Positions 41,514 to 43,038 of a stretch of DNA of 43,038 bases are shown here, piece after piece. The first letter of the stretch is position 1, and each line of letters opens with the position of its first letter. Made by a program: the position numbers and the translations under genes. The DNA comes from Roseomonas sp. GC11. GTDB taxonomy: Bacteria > Pseudomonadota > Alphaproteobacteria > Acetobacterales > Acetobacteraceae. Below the pieces are notes generated by a model. The model did not search any database. It was not told where the DNA came from and was given only the letters and a program-made list of their open reading frames with translations. Location: contig NZ_JANFNY010000040.1 in assembly GCF_024437745.1 (NCBI RefSeq), positions 1-43,038 of the forward strand, read 5' to 3'.

Positions 41514-42857
41514 ATGACCCCGCGCATCCACGGCATCGTCGCGCCACTGATGACGTTGGCGCCGCAGACGATGCTGGGCCAGATCATCACGATCGTCGTC
41601 TCCGCCCTCTCCATTACCCTGCTCGTCTCATTTGGCCTTCTCTTCCTGTTGAGACCGCTGCTACCGGCTCCTCCGCAATGGCCCTGGGCGACGGCGTCCA
41701 GCATCGTGACCTTGACCAAGGCATTGAGCGCGGTTCCGCCCGATCTCCGAGGCAGGCTCGCGGCCAGCGTGACCGGGCCTGGCCTTCGGGCACGGGTCAG
41801 CGTGCCGCCCAAGCTGTGCGAAGGCAATTCTGCCTGGGCTTGGGAGCTGCGTGATGCGCTGAACAGCATCGACAGGGGCAAATTCCAGGTGAGCTCCTGC
41901 CTCTCCTTAACCGAGGCGAGTGACATCCAGGTTGTGGTCGCGATGGGCGACGAGGCTCTCGAGATTCGTACCGACCGCCTGGGCAAAACGGATATCACCA
42001 TGGCGGGCGCACCTGTCGTGTTTGCCCTGCTGTTCCTGTTCTGCATGGTGCTGGCACTGGCGATATGGTCCATCGCACGCATCGTCCGCCCCCTGCAGAG
42101 GCTGTCCGCGACGGTGGAGCGCTTCGGTCAGGACTTCGCGCCAGTCGTGCTGCCCGAGGAGGGTCCGAGCGAGATGCGGCAGGCGGCCCGGGCCTTCAAC
42201 GCCATGCAGGACCGCATCGTCGGCGCGGTCGAGGAGCGGACGCGAATGCTTGCCGCGATCAGCCACGATCTCCGCACACCACTGACACGGATGCTGCTCC
42301 GTCTCGAGATGGAAGGCTCGGGGGAACTCCTCGAGCGGCTCAGCGGCGACGTCCAGCAGATGCAGAAGATGGTCTCTTCATCGCTATCGTATCTCACCAG
42401 AAACCAGACCCCGGTCCGCCGCGTCCGCCTGAGCCTGGATGCCCTGCTCTCCACGATCTCCGACGAATACAGCGATATGGGCCATCCTGTTGCCTTTGAT
42501 CACGAAGCGAGCGTTGCCGTTCTCTGCGACCCCGACACCATCCGGCGGGCCATCACGAATCTCATCGATAATGCCTGTCGTTATGCAGAGCACGTTCGGT
42601 TGCGACTGCAGGCAATCGACGAGTGGGCGATCATTGAGGTGGAGGATGACGGGCCCGGCATTCCGGTCGAACAACGCCACTCGGCGCTGACCGCCTACAC
42701 CCGCCTCGACGCCGAGCCTTCGAATCGCGAGGGCCATGTCGGACTTGGCTTGTACATCGTGCAGACGATCGTCGCCTGGCACCGCGGAGAACTCTTGCTG
42801 CTCGAGAGTCCCTCGGGAGGGCTGCTCGTCCGGATCACCCTGCCCAGGATTGCGTGA
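41514..42857 (+). CDS. Sensor histidine kinase (EnvZ/HisKA type)
   Basis: 447 residues. Two transmembrane helices (about 22-50 and 167-190) enclose a periplasmic sensor of about 115 residues with two Cys (KLCEGN, VSSCLS) that could form a disulfide. Then HAMP (IVRPLQRLSATVERFGQDFA), the phospho-acceptor ISHDLRTPLTRM, the N-box NLIDNACRYAE, G1 VEDDGPGIP and G2 GHVGLGLYIV. Organisation fits EnvZ-type kinases, but the usual OmpR-family partner is not upstream: the 189 bases after the efflux operon hold no receiver domain. Signal and partner are unknown. Confidence 0.93.
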   Translation: MTPRIHGIVAPLMTLAPQTMLGQIITIVVSALSITLLVSFGLLFLLRPLLPAPPQWPWATASSIVTLTKALSAVPPDLRGRLAASVTGPGLRARVSVPPKLCEGNSAWAWELRDALNSIDRGKFQVSSCLSLTEASDIQVVVAMGDEALEIRTDRLGKTDITMAGAPVVFALLFLFCMVLALAIWSIARIVRPLQRLSATVERFGQDFAPVVLPEEGPSEMRQAARAFNAMQDRIVGAVEERTRMLAAISHDLRTPLTRMLLRLEMEGSGELLERLSGDVQQMQKMVSSSLSYLTRNQTPVRRVRLSLDALLSTISDEYSDMGHPVAFDHEASVAVLCDPDTIRRAITNLIDNACRYAEHVRLRLQAIDEWAIIEVEDDGPGIPVEQRHSALTAYTRLDAEPSNREGHVGLGLYIVQTIVAWHRGELLLLESPSGGLLVRITLPRIA

Positions 42858-42969
42858 CGTGTATCCATACGGCCAAGGCCACGGATGCCGAGGTTAGGTG
42901 GTGGGCGGCATTCGCCGCTGCCGGTCAGGGCTGAGCTCCCCGGGGGTGCCGATCCTGGGAGGGCCTTGA

Positions 42970-43038
42970 TCAGCTTGCTAGCTTGCGCCTGGTGGCTGGC
43001 TTGCGCGACCACGCCTTGGCGAGGTCTTCGACGGCCTT
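42970..43038 (-). CDS. C-terminal end of a minus-strand gene (partial at window edge)
   Basis: Reading from the right edge, the frame gives KAVEDLAKAWSRKPATRRKL and ends with TGA at 42970. Too short to identify. Bases 42858-42969 hold no gene. Confidence 0.3.
   Translation of the reverse strand, partial: KAVEDLAKAWSRKPATRRKLAS

Overview
This is a GC-rich (about 65-70%) window from a bacterial chromosome or large plasmid. Gene content (a SigF/NrsF-controlled bufferin operon, TRAP transport, many decayed insertion sequences, prophage fragments) fits an alphaproteobacterium, most likely an Acetobacteraceae member such as Roseomonas. That placement is inference from recognised families, not a database result.

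Layout. 1-2443: tail end of a prophage (FN3-rich tail protein, tail spike). 2444-11071: an accessory island. It holds two truncated HlyB-type exporter fragments, each followed by a different small secreted-protein gene, then a duplicated secreted-protein gene, then the same 24-codon stub of a further gene cut by the same IS66 remnant. After these comes a two-gene immunity-like cassette (DUF4261-like + Imm11-like) bracketed by an 82-bp direct repeat. IS110, IS5, IS66 and IS3 pieces are interspersed. 11072-12181: an apparently complete IS481-family element. 12179-14538: a TSUP permease divergent from a MocR/GntR-type PLP regulator whose start codon reads ATA. 14557-14899: IS remnants. 14959-18826: nrsF-sigF divergent from bufABCD, with matching GTAAyG-N16-CGwA promoters. 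18876-21531: a scrap yard of a truncated host gene, a complete 103-bp palindromic MITE, an IS630 fragment, two truncated phage head-region genes, and istB and IS481 pieces.

21532-28199: a catabolic operon on the minus strand (LysR, SDR, split transketolase, DctP-DctQ-DctM TRAP transporter); a palindromic LysR-type operator lies between lysR and the SDR gene. 28300-36125: a segment bounded by inverted IS4-family C-terminal fragments and containing an IS3 element, a SitABCD/MntABCD-like manganese/iron ABC operon, a decayed MntR-like gene, an intact MntR gene and a decayed IS5 element. 36170-42857: a TetR repressor divergent from a tripartite ABC efflux operon (permease, ATPase, HlyD-type adaptor, NodT-type outer-membrane factor) with a palindromic operator, then a histidine kinase with no visible response regulator.

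How the genes work together: the island at 2.5-11 kb looks like the worn remains of a toxin-export/immunity locus. Bufferins, the Mn/Fe importer and the efflux pump are stress-response modules with their own adjacent regulators. The TRAP/transketolase operon is a self-contained uptake and catabolism unit of unknown substrate.
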